In this document: one piece after another, positions 47,425 through 56,400 of the stretch
How the letters are laid out: every line of letters begins with the position of its first letter
Numbering within the stretch: position 1 is the first letter of the stretch
Source of the DNA: Oscillospiraceae bacterium
Lineage (GTDB): Bacteria > Bacillota > Clostridia > Oscillospirales > Oscillospiraceae
DNA length: 64,000 bases
Direction of reading: 5' to 3'
Assembly: GCA_015067635.1 (NCBI GenBank)
Contig: SVMA01000007.1
Coordinates: 1-64,000, forward strand
Position numbers and translations under genes: made by a program
The notes under the pieces: generated by a model
Databases searched by the model: none
Told to the model about the DNA's origin: nothing
What the model saw: the letters and a program-made list of their open reading frames with translations, nothing else

Positions 47425-47440
47425 TGTTTCACGTGAAACA
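47425..47440. promoter_or_regulatory. parS site 1
   Basis: TGTTTCACGTGAAACA exact parS consensus (22-bp palindrome GAATGTTTCACGTGAAACATTC). Confidence 0.95.
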
Positions 47441-47459
47441 TTCCATAACCGATAAACCG

Positions 47460-47475
47460 TGTTTCACGTGAAACA
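47460..47475. promoter_or_regulatory. parS site 2
   Basis: TGTTTCACGTGAAACA exact parS consensus, 35 bp from site 1. Confidence 0.95.
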
Positions 47476-47490
47476 CAGAGGAGGTGCCCT

Positions 47491-48246
47491 ATGGGCAAAA
47501 TAATTGCTGTCGTGAACCAAAAGGGCGGAGTGGGAAAAACAACCACCACCGTTAACCTTACCGCCTGCCTGCAGGATTTGGGCTTGAAGGTTTTGCTCTG
47601 CGATTTTGACCCCCAGGCCAATGCCACATCCGGCTTCGGTCTGGAAAAGAAAAAGCTGAAGCAGTCCGTTTACGATGTCATTATCAACGATATTCCGGTT
47701 GAAAACGCCATTGTTTCCACGAAATTTTGCGACGTTTTGCCTTCTTCCGCAGATTTGGCAGGTGCCGGCGTGGAGCTGATCGGGTTGGAAAATCCCAATT
47801 TCCGACTGAAGGAAGCGCTGGATTCGGTTCGGGATCGGTACGATTTGATTTTTATTGACTGTCCTCCGTCCCTGGAAATGCTCACGCTGAACGCCCTAGC
47901 GGCGGCAGACGGTATTCTGATTCCTGTGCAATGTGAGTATTTCGCATTGGAAGGCTTGTCAGACCTGATGAACACCATGCGGATGGTGAAGAAAAGAATC
48001 AATCCCAAACTGGAAATCTTCGGCGTGGCCCTGACTATGTTTGACGGGCGCACCAATTTCTCCACCCAGGTGGCACAGGAAGTGCGGCGGCATTTCCCCG
48101 GAAAGGTCTACGCCACGGTAATTCCCCGGAATGTCCGTCTGGCGGAAGCCCCCAGTCACGGACTTCCCGTAACCGCTTATGACAGAAGCAGTCGCGGTGC
48201 CCGTGCCTATGCGGACATGGCAGAAGAGATCAAGGGCAGACTGTAA
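47491..48246 (+). CDS. parA: Chromosome partitioning ATPase ParA/Soj
   Basis: MGKIIAVVNQKGGVGKTTTTVNLTACLQDLGLKVLLCDFDPQANATSGFG. Confidence 0.97.
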   Translation: MGKIIAVVNQKGGVGKTTTTVNLTACLQDLGLKVLLCDFDPQANATSGFGLEKKKLKQSVYDVIINDIPVENAIVSTKFCDVLPSSADLAGAGVELIGLENPNFRLKEALDSVRDRYDLIFIDCPPSLEMLTLNALAAADGILIPVQCEYFALEGLSDLMNTMRMVKKRINPKLEIFGVALTMFDGRTNFSTQVAQEVRRHFPGKVYATVIPRNVRLAEAPSHGLPVTAYDRSSRGARAYADMAEEIKGRL

Positions 48247-48256
48247 GGAGGATACT

Positions 48257-49117
48257 ATGGTAAAGCAAAAAGGTCTTGGAAAAGGCTTGGGCGCATTGAT
48301 CGGGGATTTCGAGGAAGAAATCCGGGATAACGGTCCATATCGGCTGCTGCCCATTCATAAAGTAGAGCCCAACAAAAACCAACCCCGTCAGGATTTTGAC
48401 GAGGAAGAATTGGAAGCACTGTCAGAATCCCTGTCCACCCATGGCATGCTGCAGCCACTGACCGTACGGGAGCTTCCTTCCGGTTACTATCAGATCATCG
48501 CCGGTGAACGCCGGTGGCGTGCCGCACGGATGGCAGGTTTCACGGAAATTCCCGTGGTGATCATAGAAGCGGACGACAAAAAAGCCATGGAGCTGGCACT
48601 GATCGAGAACCTGCAGCGGCAGGATCTGAATGCAGTGGAAGAAGCGCTGGGCTATCAGTCCCTGATGAGCGACTTCGGTTTGACTCAGGAGGATACCGCC
48701 CAACGGGTGGGAAAATCCCGTCCCGCTGTGGCAAATGCCCTGCGTCTTTTGAATTTACCCGGGGCTGTTCTGGAAAAAATCCGGGACGGCAGTTTGAGTG
48801 CCGGTCACGCCCGGGCACTTTTGGTCATCAAAACCGAAAAGAAGCAGCTGGAAGCCATGCAAAAAATCATTGCATTGGGGCTTTCCGTAAGACAGGCAGA
48901 ATTGCTTTGCAAGAACATGACCAAGGCACCTGCCACTTTGCCGCCGGTAACGCTGGCAGTCAATTACGTGAGCGAGTGCGAAAAAGCGCTGTCCAAACAC
49001 TTGGGTCGGGGCGTAAAAATCGTTAACGGCAAGCGCAAAGGCCGCTTTGAACTGGAATTTTACGGCGAGGAAGACCTTCAGGTGCTTCTGGACGCCCTGA
49101 TGAAATTGAAGAAATAA
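48257..49117 (+). CDS. parB: Chromosome partitioning protein ParB/Spo0J
   Basis: GLGKGLGALIGD...PNKNQPRQDFDEEELEALSESLSTHGMLQPLTVREL...YQIIAGERRWRAARMAG. Confidence 0.97.
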   Translation: MVKQKGLGKGLGALIGDFEEEIRDNGPYRLLPIHKVEPNKNQPRQDFDEEELEALSESLSTHGMLQPLTVRELPSGYYQIIAGERRWRAARMAGFTEIPVVIIEADDKKAMELALIENLQRQDLNAVEEALGYQSLMSDFGLTQEDTAQRVGKSRPAVANALRLLNLPGAVLEKIRDGSLSAGHARALLVIKTEKKQLEAMQKIIALGLSVRQAELLCKNMTKAPATLPPVTLAVNYVSECEKALSKHLGRGVKIVNGKRKGRFELEFYGEEDLQVLLDALMKLKK

Positions 49118-49128
49118 CCAAACCTCGT

Positions 49129-49258
49129 GTCATTGCGAGGAGGGCGAATGCCCGACGTGGCAATCCGCATCTTGCAGCATCTTTGATGCTGCGCGGCTCT
49201 AAAGAGCCGCAAGAGAACGGATTCCCACAACCAGTTTGAGAACTGGTCTCGGAATGAC
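49129..49258. repeat. Dispersed intergenic repeat, module M long form, upstream of serS
   Basis: GTCATTGCGAGG...GGCAATCCGCATCTTGCAGCATCTTTGATGCTGCGCGGCTCTAAAGAGCCGCAAGAGAACGGATTCCCACAACCAGTTTGAGAACTGGTCTCGGAATGAC. Confidence 0.85.
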
Positions 49259-49355
49259 ATAAGGAGAAGTTTTCTACCCTCTCCCAAAGGGAGAGCCAAG
49301 AGGAGCTTTAGGCCCAACGGCCTTCACAATAATGTGGAAACGAAGGAGTAAAAAT

Positions 49356-50687
49356 ATGCTGGACATCAAAAAAATCAAGGAAAATCCCGACGCGGTCAAG
49401 GCCGGTCTCAAAGCCAAGGAAGTGGATTGTGATGCTGTCATTGACCGTATTTTGGAATTGGATATTCAGGTGCGGAGCCTGAAAACCTCTACGGAAAGCA
49501 AAACCGCCGAGAAAAACAGACTGAGCAAGGAAAACGGCAAGCTGTTCGGTCAAAAAAAAGGTGCGGAAAAGCGTGGCGAGGACGTTTCTGCTTTGGACGC
49601 CCAAATTGCCGCAAATATGGAAGCCTCTGTGAAGATCGATGAAGCCATTGAAGGCGACAAAGCCTCTTTGAAGGTTTTGGATGAGGAACTTTACACCGCC
49701 ATGCTCAGCCTGCCCAATCTGCCGGACGGGGATCTGCTTCCCGGCGGCAAGGAAAATAACGAGCCTCTGCGCTACATCGGCGAGAAGCACTCCTTTGATT
49801 TTGAGCCCAAGCACCATGTGGATCTGTGCACCGATTTGGGTCTGATCGACTACGAACGGGGTGTGAAGCTTGCCGGCGGCGGCAACTGGATGTACACCGG
49901 CATGGGTGCCCGTCTGGAATGGGCGCTGCTGAACTACTTTATCGATACTCACACCGCGGACGGCTATGATTTCATTCTGCCGCCCCATATGCTGGAGTAC
50001 CAATGCGGTTTGACTGCCGGTCAGTTCCCCAAATTTGCCGACGAGGTCTTTAAGATTTCCAACCATCCCACCGAGGGCGGTACCTTCTATATGCTTCCCA
50101 CCGCAGAAGCGGCTTTGGCCTCTGTTTACCGGGACGAAATTCTCACAGAAGCCGACCTTCCCAAGAAATTTTTCGCCTACACTCCCTGTTTCCGTCGGGA
50201 AGCCGGTTCTCACCGGGCAGACGAACGGGGCATGGTGCGCGGTCACCAATTTAATAAGGTGGAAATGTTCCAGTTCACCACTCCCGAAGGCTCGGACGAA
50301 GCCTTTGAGGAGCTGGTCACCAAGGCAGAAAAGCTGGTGGCTGGTCTGGGTCTGCACTTCCGTACCGTGAAGCTGGCCGCCGGAGACTGCTCCGCGTCCA
50401 TGGCCCGCACCTATGATATTGAGATTCTGATTCCTTCCATGAACGGCTACAAGGAAGTTTCTTCCGTATCCAACGCACGGGATTATCAGGCCCGTCGGGG
50501 TAATATTCGCTATCGCCGCGGTGACGGCAAGCTGGATTTTGTCCATACCCTCAACGGCTCCGGTCTGGCAACTTCCCGTATCTTCCCCGCCATTGTGGAG
50601 CAAAACCAGCAAAAGGACGGCTCTGTGGTGATTCCGGAATGTCTGCGGAAGTATCTGGGCGGTTTGGAAGTCATTGAAAAGAAGTAA
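49356..50687 (+). CDS. serS: Seryl-tRNA synthetase
   Basis: MLDIKKIKENPDAVKAGLKAK...FRREAGSHRADERGMVRGHQFNKVEMFQF; SSVSNARDYQARRGNIRYR. Confidence 0.97.
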   Translation: MLDIKKIKENPDAVKAGLKAKEVDCDAVIDRILELDIQVRSLKTSTESKTAEKNRLSKENGKLFGQKKGAEKRGEDVSALDAQIAANMEASVKIDEAIEGDKASLKVLDEELYTAMLSLPNLPDGDLLPGGKENNEPLRYIGEKHSFDFEPKHHVDLCTDLGLIDYERGVKLAGGGNWMYTGMGARLEWALLNYFIDTHTADGYDFILPPHMLEYQCGLTAGQFPKFADEVFKISNHPTEGGTFYMLPTAEAALASVYRDEILTEADLPKKFFAYTPCFRREAGSHRADERGMVRGHQFNKVEMFQFTTPEGSDEAFEELVTKAEKLVAGLGLHFRTVKLAAGDCSASMARTYDIEILIPSMNGYKEVSSVSNARDYQARRGNIRYRRGDGKLDFVHTLNGSGLATSRIFPAIVEQNQQKDGSVVIPECLRKYLGGLEVIEKK

Positions 50688-50699
50688 GAGGTATTCTAT

Positions 50700-52286
50700 A
50701 TGAAAAATATGCTTGGCGTAATGCTGGACTGCTCCCGTAACGGAGTTATGCGTCCGGAAAAGGTGAAGGAATTTTCCACCTATATTGCAAAGATGGGCTA
50801 TAACACCCTGATGCTCTACACTGAGGATACCTACGAGGTGAATAATCAGCCCTATTTCGGCTACCATCGGGGTCGGTATACCAAGGCAGAGCTGAAGGAG
50901 TTGGACGCTTACTGCGCCGGTATCGGTATCAGCCTGGTCCCCTGCATCCAGACCCTGGCCCATTTGAACTGCATTTTCAAATGGCAGGGTGTCTACACCG
51001 ACATCAACGATGTGGGCGATATTCTGCTGGCCGGTGCGGAAGAGACCTATCAGCTCATCGACGATATGTTTGCCACCATTTCTGAGTGTTTTTCCACGAA
51101 GGACATTCACATTGGAATGGACGAGGCCCATTTGGTCGGTCTGGGAATGTATCTGCATCAAAACGGATACCGCAAGCGCTTTGATGTCATTAACGAGCAT
51201 CTTCACAGAGTGTGCGAAATTGCAAAGAAATATGGCTTAAATCCCATGATTTGGAGCGATATGTTCTGTAAATTGGCGCTGAATATTGAAAATTACTACA
51301 CAGAAGCCGACCTCTCCGGTATGAAGGAGCTGGCGGCTGTTCCGGAAAATCTGTCCCTGGTTTATTGGGATTACTATTCCAAGGACTATGACAAATATGT
51401 CCGTATGATAAAGACAAATCAAATGTTCAACCGTCCGGTGATTTTTGCCGGCGGCGCCTGGACCTGGCACGGCTTCACGCCGGATAACCGTTTGAGCATG
51501 GAAACCACTGAGGCCGCCCTGCGGGCCTGCAAGGATTGCGGTGTTTCCGATGTTTTCATCACCGTTTGGGGGGATGACGGCGCGGAATGCAATATGTTCT
51601 CCGTCCTGCCCAGTCTGCTCTATGCCGCCCGTCTTTGGAAAGGACAGAAAGACGGTCTTGCAGAGGAATTTCAGCGGATCGTTGGCGTTCCCATGGATGC
51701 TTTTATGGTTCTGGATCGGGTGAATCGTCTGCAGGGCACCACATCCAATCAGGATTCCGCCAAATTCCTGTTATACAGCGATCCCTTTGCCGGTCTGGCA
51801 GACAGCCGCTGTGACGGCAGCGAAAATGCCTATTACGCAGCATTGGCAGAGGAAATTGCCGCCCTTGCGGATATGGGTGATTTCCAAATTCTGTTTGACA
51901 AATATCAAACCCTTTGCCAAGCACTTGCAGTAAAAGCAAATCTGAGTCTGCACACCCGCAAGGCCTATACTTCCGGCGATCGGGAAGCACTGGCTGTTTT
52001 GGCGCAGGAAACTTATCCGGAAGCATTGGCACGGATCAAAGCCTTCCATGCTGCCCATCGGGCGGACTGGATGTGGGAAAAACGACCCCAGGGCTTTGAA
52101 ATCCAGGATATTCGCCTGGGTGGGTTGATGCAGCGGCTGGAAACCTGTCGGAAGGTGCTGGAGCAGTACCTGAACGGTGAGATTTCCCTTATTGAAGAGT
52201 TAGAGGAACCAATGCTTCCCAAAACAACCGGCTGTGGGCGGTGGGAATCCATTGTCACCTCTGGCGTTATATCACACGGTTTATAA
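50700..52286 (+). CDS. Glycoside hydrolase family 20-like (beta-N-acetylhexosaminidase-like) protein
   Basis: YIAKMGYNTLMLYTEDTYEV...HIGMDEAHLVGLG (DE pair)...FAGGAWTWHGFTP. Confidence 0.78.
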   Translation: MKNMLGVMLDCSRNGVMRPEKVKEFSTYIAKMGYNTLMLYTEDTYEVNNQPYFGYHRGRYTKAELKELDAYCAGIGISLVPCIQTLAHLNCIFKWQGVYTDINDVGDILLAGAEETYQLIDDMFATISECFSTKDIHIGMDEAHLVGLGMYLHQNGYRKRFDVINEHLHRVCEIAKKYGLNPMIWSDMFCKLALNIENYYTEADLSGMKELAAVPENLSLVYWDYYSKDYDKYVRMIKTNQMFNRPVIFAGGAWTWHGFTPDNRLSMETTEAALRACKDCGVSDVFITVWGDDGAECNMFSVLPSLLYAARLWKGQKDGLAEEFQRIVGVPMDAFMVLDRVNRLQGTTSNQDSAKFLLYSDPFAGLADSRCDGSENAYYAALAEEIAALADMGDFQILFDKYQTLCQALAVKANLSLHTRKAYTSGDREALAVLAQETYPEALARIKAFHAAHRADWMWEKRPQGFEIQDIRLGGLMQRLETCRKVLEQYLNGEISLIEELEEPMLPKTTGCGRWESIVTSGVISHGL

Positions 52287-52301
52287 GAAAGGACGATTTA
52301 C

Positions 52302-52775
52302 ATGAGCAAAAAGAAAAATAAAATCGGCTGGTGGGGCGAATTTAAGGAATTTGCCATCAAGGGGAACGCTATGGCGCTGGCCGTCGGTACTATCATCGGT
52401 GCCGCATTCTCCACAATCACCAAGAGCTTGTCCAATGATTTGATCATGCCTGTGGTCAACATCTTCCTGGGCGGTGCGGATTTCACCCAACTGAAGCTGG
52501 AGCTTCCCACTATGCCTTGGGCACAGGTCAAGCTGGACCCGGAGACCGGCGAGGTCATTAAGAATTACATGACCTACGGTAACTTCATTTCCGCAGTGAT
52601 CAACTTCTTCATCCTGGCTTTGGTGGTATTCTTCATTGTGAAGATGCTGAACAAGCTGGCAAACGCAGGCAAGAAGAAGGAAGAGCCCGCACCTGAGGCT
52701 CCTCCCGCACCTCCTGCTCCCTCTGCTGAGGAAGTGCTTCTCACCGAGATCCGCGACCTGCTGAAGGACAAATAA
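52302..52775 (+). CDS. mscL: Large-conductance mechanosensitive channel
   Basis: WGEFKEFAIKGNAMALAVGTIIGAAFSTITKSLSNDLIMPVVNIFLGG...TYGNFISAVINFFILALVVFFIVKMLNK. Confidence 0.96.
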   Translation: MSKKKNKIGWWGEFKEFAIKGNAMALAVGTIIGAAFSTITKSLSNDLIMPVVNIFLGGADFTQLKLELPTMPWAQVKLDPETGEVIKNYMTYGNFISAVINFFILALVVFFIVKMLNKLANAGKKKEEPAPEAPPAPPAPSAEEVLLTEIRDLLKDK

Positions 52776-52790
52776 TTTTCCATAAAGAAA

Positions 52791-52819
52791 GCCCCCTCTA
52801 ACGAGGGGGCTGATTTTTT
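52791..52819 (+). terminator. Terminator after mscL
   Basis: GCCCCCTC-TAACG-AGGGGGC-TGATTTTTT. Confidence 0.75.
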
Positions 52820-52860
52820 GCAAAAAGCTTCTTGCCTCTCCCTTTGGGAGGCGTCTGCCA

Positions 52861-53007
52861 ATCAGGCTGACGGAGAGGGCAATTACTGACATTTTACGAA
52901 TATGCTCTTTTGGGGCGTCGTAGGCGCCGCCCCCTACAATGGTACCGGTAGGGGCGACCATTGGTCGTCCGCAATGACATTCTGTTGAAGGCTTTTTATC
53001 CTTTCAG
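52861..53007. repeat. 147-bp direct repeat copy A
   Basis: ATCAGGCTGACGGAGAGGGCAATTACTGAC...GCTTTTTATCCTTTCAG; 145/147 identical to 53301-53447 by manual alignment. Confidence 0.95.
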
Positions 53008-53241
53008 ACGTTTTTCCAGGGTTGATGCGTTCAAAGATGTCAAATACAGCCGATTCATGCCATACTCGGAGGTCAAAACAAAGGCCTTGGGCAGATCGTC
53101 ACAGGGCACTACCTGTCCTTCTTTTTCCGCCGCAGCGAGAAAATCCTGGGTGCGTCGGGAGACGGAGGTATTGTCCAGATCGAAGATGCCGATGATGGAT
53201 TTCTCCCGCACCGCCATATCCCCGCCAATGTTCAGGTACAT
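52996..53241 (-). CDS. remB: DUF370 / RemB-like extracellular matrix regulator family protein
   Basis: MYLNIGGDMAVREKSIIGIFDLDNTSVSRRTQDFLAAAEKEGQVV. Confidence 0.83.
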   Translation of the reverse strand: MYLNIGGDMAVREKSIIGIFDLDNTSVSRRTQDFLAAAEKEGQVVPCDDLPKAFVLTSEYGMNRLYLTSLNASTLEKRLKG

Positions 53242-53300
53242 AGAATACCTCCTTTACCATACAACTCTCTTGCCTCTCCCTTTGGGAGCGGTTTCAGCCG

Positions 53301-53447
53301 ATCAGGCTGACGGAGAGGGCAATTACTGACATTTTACGAATATGCTCTTTTGGGGCGTCGTAGGCGCCGCCCCCTACAATGGTGCCGGTAGGGGCGACCA
53401 TTGGTCGTCCGCAATGACATTCTGTTAAAGGCTTTTTATCCTTTCAG
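53301..53447. repeat. 147-bp direct repeat copy B
   Basis: 145/147 identical to 52861-53007; repeat pair flanks the remB-like gene. Confidence 0.95.
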
Positions 53448-53876
53448 GCGCTTCCACTGTGCCACAGCCAGCTCGTCACACCGGTTGTTTTTCGGATTTT
53501 CTGCATGTCCCTTCACCCAATGGTAGTGAAGCTCGTGTTTCACGGTTAATTCCAGCAAAATTTCCCACAAATCCGGATTTAACGCCGGTTTTTTATCGGC
53601 TTTTTTCCAGTTTTTCTCCTTCCAGCTCCATGCCCAGCCCTTTTCCAGAGCATCAATGACATATTTGGAATCCGAATACAGCTCCACAATACAGGGCTCC
53701 TTCAGCGCCTGCAGACCGCGGATCACAGCAGTCAGCTCCATCCGGTTATTGGTGGTGCTTTCCTCGCCGCCGGACAGCTCCTTTTCGATACCGCCCCACT
53801 CCAGGATGGCACCCCAACCTCCCGGGCCGGGGTTGCCGGAGCAAGCCCCGTCCGTATACAGGGTCACGGTCTTCAT
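53436..53876 (-). CDS. rnhA: Ribonuclease HI
   Basis: [26 protein letters not shown]...[19 protein letters not shown]...[17 protein letters not shown]. Confidence 0.96.
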   Translation of the reverse strand: MKTVTLYTDGACSGNPGPGGWGAILEWGGIEKELSGGEESTTNNRMELTAVIRGLQALKEPCIVELYSDSKYVIDALEKGWAWSWKEKNWKKADKKPALNPDLWEILLELTVKHELHYHWVKGHAENPKNNRCDELAVAQWKRLKG

Positions 53877-56377
53877 TCAGCGTTCTCCTCTTCCTCGGAT
53901 TCCACCCGTTCCATGGAGACCAGCTCGTTGCCTTCCTCAATACGCATGACGATAACACCCTGCACATCCCGCTTGTAGATGTTCACAGAGGATGCCGGAA
54001 TACGGATAATGACACCGCCGTTTTCAATCAGCATCACGTCGTCATTTTCTCCCACCACACGGCAACCGGCGATTTTACCGGTTTTGTCGGTGATATTGTA
54101 GTTTTTCAGACCCTTACCGCCACGGCTCTGGGGCATTTTCTCCCCATTGGGACCGGTACGCAGGTATTCTGCCAGCTCTGTCCGTTTGCCAAAGCCGTGC
54201 TGGGTCACGGTGAGCAGGGTCTTGCCGGCTTCTGCCTTTTCTGCGCCGATAACATAGTCATCGTCTACCAGCGTGATACCCTTCACACCCATAGCATCCC
54301 GTCCCATGGGTCTGACATCATTTTCGTTGAAGCAGATTGCCATACCGTTACGGGTTGCAAGGATCATATTGTCATTACCGTTGGTGCGGATCACGTTGAT
54401 CAGCTGGTCGCCCTCATCCAGCGTCAGGGCGCGGATACCGCCCTTGCGGTTGGTCTTGAGCGCGATAAAGGGAATCCGCTTCACCGTACCCTGCATGGTA
54501 ACCATCATCAGGAATTCATCCTCATGGAATTCCCGGGTAACCACCATAGCGGTGACACTTTCTCCCTGCTCCAGAGGCAGTACGTTAATAATGGCAGTAC
54601 CACGGGCTGTCCGTCCGGACTCGGGAATCTGATAGCCCTTGCGGTGATGGACACGTCCGGCATCGGTAAAGAAGAGGATATGGTCGTGGGTGGAAGCCAC
54701 ATTCAGGCTCTTTACGTAGTCCTCTTCCTTGAGATTCTGGGCATTCACGCCACGGCCGCCACGGCTCTGAGTCCGATAGGTGTCCGCAGGCATCCGCTTG
54801 ATATAGCCCTGCTTGCTCAAGGTAAAGACACAGGTCTCTTCCTCGATAAGATCCTCGATATCGATCTCATCCTCCACATCCTGGATCTCCGTCTTACGCT
54901 CATCGCCATACTTATCCCGAATGGCAATCAGCTCTTCCTTCAAAATAGACTTGACCAGCTCGGGATCGGACAGCACCCGTTCAAAGTAAGCGATCCGTTC
55001 CTTCAGCTCATTGTACTCATTTTGCAGTTTTTCCCGATCCAGACCCTGCAAGGCCTTCAGCCGCATATCCAGAATGGCCTGTGCCTGCACATCGGACAGA
55101 CCGAAGCGGCTCATCAAATTCTCCTTGGCGTCGTCATAGGAAGAACGGATGATTTTGATGACCTCATCAATATTATCCTGGGCGATCAGCAGACCTTCCA
55201 GTAAATGGGCCCGTTCCTGTGCCTTTTTCAGGTCATAACGGGTACGGCGTACAATGACTTCCTCCTGGAAGATCAGATACTCATCCAAAATCTCCCGCAG
55301 GGACAGCACCTTGGGCTGGCTTTGATTTTTTACCAATGCCAGCATATTGATGGCAAAGGTGGTCTGCAGGCTGGTCTGGGTAAAGAGCTTATTGAGTACG
55401 ATTTGGGGATTGGCATCCCGCTTCAGCTCAATGACGATCCGCATACCGTTTCGGTCGGACTCGTCCCGAATGTCGGAAATACCTTCCAGCCGCTTGTCGT
55501 TTACCTGATCTGCCATGGCCTTGATCAGCATCCGCTTATTGACCTGATAGGGCAGCTCCGTAATGATAATTCTTGTCCGGTCCTGTCCAAATTCCTCGAA
55601 AACATGACGGGCACGGAGCACCAGGCGGCCCTTGCCGGTGGCGTAAGCCGCACGGATGCCGCTTCTGCCCATGATCATGGCCTTAGTGGGGAAATCCGGA
55701 CCGGTAATATGCTGCATCAGGTCCGCCAAAGTAGCCTCCGGGTCATCCAAAACGCAAATACAGGCATTGATGACCTCTGTCAGGTTATGGGGCGGAATAT
55801 TTGTGGCCATGCCTACGGCGATACCGGAGGAGCCGTTGACCAGCAAATTGGGGAATCGGGACGGAAGCACCCGGGGCTCCTGACGGGTCTCGTCAAAGTT
55901 GGGGTCCCAGTCCACCGTTTCCTTTTCAATATCCCGCAGCATTTCATTGGCCATTTTGGACATTCTGGCCTCGGTGTAACGGTAAGCAGCCGGAGGATCA
56001 CCGTCCACAGAGCCGAAATTGCCGTGGCCGTCCACCAGCATATAGCGCATGGAGAAATCCTGGGCAAGACGCACCAGAGCATCGTAAACCGAAGCATCTC
56101 CGTGGGGGTGATACCGACCCAACACGTCACCGACGCAGGTGGCAGATTTCCGGAAAGGACGGTCTGCGGTCAGGTTGTCCTCATACATAGCATATAAAAT
56201 TCTTCTATGGACGGGCTTCAGACCGTCCCGCACATCCGGCAATGCACGACCGACGATAACGGACATGGCATATTCGATGTAGCTGTTTTTCATTTCCTTT
56301 ACAAGCTCGGATTCCACGATCGCCTGATCGGGGTACATGATGTCCTCTGGCTTGTAATCCTTTTTATGTTGTGCCAA
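53873..56377 (-). CDS. gyrA: DNA gyrase subunit A
   Basis: [37 protein letters not shown]...[36 protein letters not shown]. Confidence 0.98.
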   Translation of the reverse strand: MAQHKKDYKPEDIMYPDQAIVESELVKEMKNSYIEYAMSVIVGRALPDVRDGLKPVHRRILYAMYEDNLTADRPFRKSATCVGDVLGRYHPHGDASVYDALVRLAQDFSMRYMLVDGHGNFGSVDGDPPAAYRYTEARMSKMANEMLRDIEKETVDWDPNFDETRQEPRVLPSRFPNLLVNGSSGIAVGMATNIPPHNLTEVINACICVLDDPEATLADLMQHITGPDFPTKAMIMGRSGIRAAYATGKGRLVLRARHVFEEFGQDRTRIIITELPYQVNKRMLIKAMADQVNDKRLEGISDIRDESDRNGMRIVIELKRDANPQIVLNKLFTQTSLQTTFAINMLALVKNQSQPKVLSLREILDEYLIFQEEVIVRRTRYDLKKAQERAHLLEGLLIAQDNIDEVIKIIRSSYDDAKENLMSRFGLSDVQAQAILDMRLKALQGLDREKLQNEYNELKERIAYFERVLSDPELVKSILKEELIAIRDKYGDERKTEIQDVEDEIDIEDLIEEETCVFTLSKQGYIKRMPADTYRTQSRGGRGVNAQNLKEEDYVKSLNVASTHDHILFFTDAGRVHHRKGYQIPESGRTARGTAIINVLPLEQGESVTAMVVTREFHEDEFLMMVTMQGTVKRIPFIALKTNRKGGIRALTLDEGDQLINVIRTNGNDNMILATRNGMAICFNENDVRPMGRDAMGVKGITLVDDDYVIGAEKAEAGKTLLTVTQHGFGKRTELAEYLRTGPNGEKMPQSRGGKGLKNYNITDKTGKIAGCRVVGENDDVMLIENGGVIIRIPASSVNIYKRDVQGVIVMRIEEGNELVSMERVESEEEENAE

Positions 56378-56400
56378 AAGAATTTCCTCCTTTTAACCCT

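Noticed and set aside
49308-51206. 632-aa minus-strand ORF opposite serS and the GH20 gene
   Set aside because: Antisense to two well-supported genes; no recognisable family, His/Gln-rich shadow translation caused by codon bias
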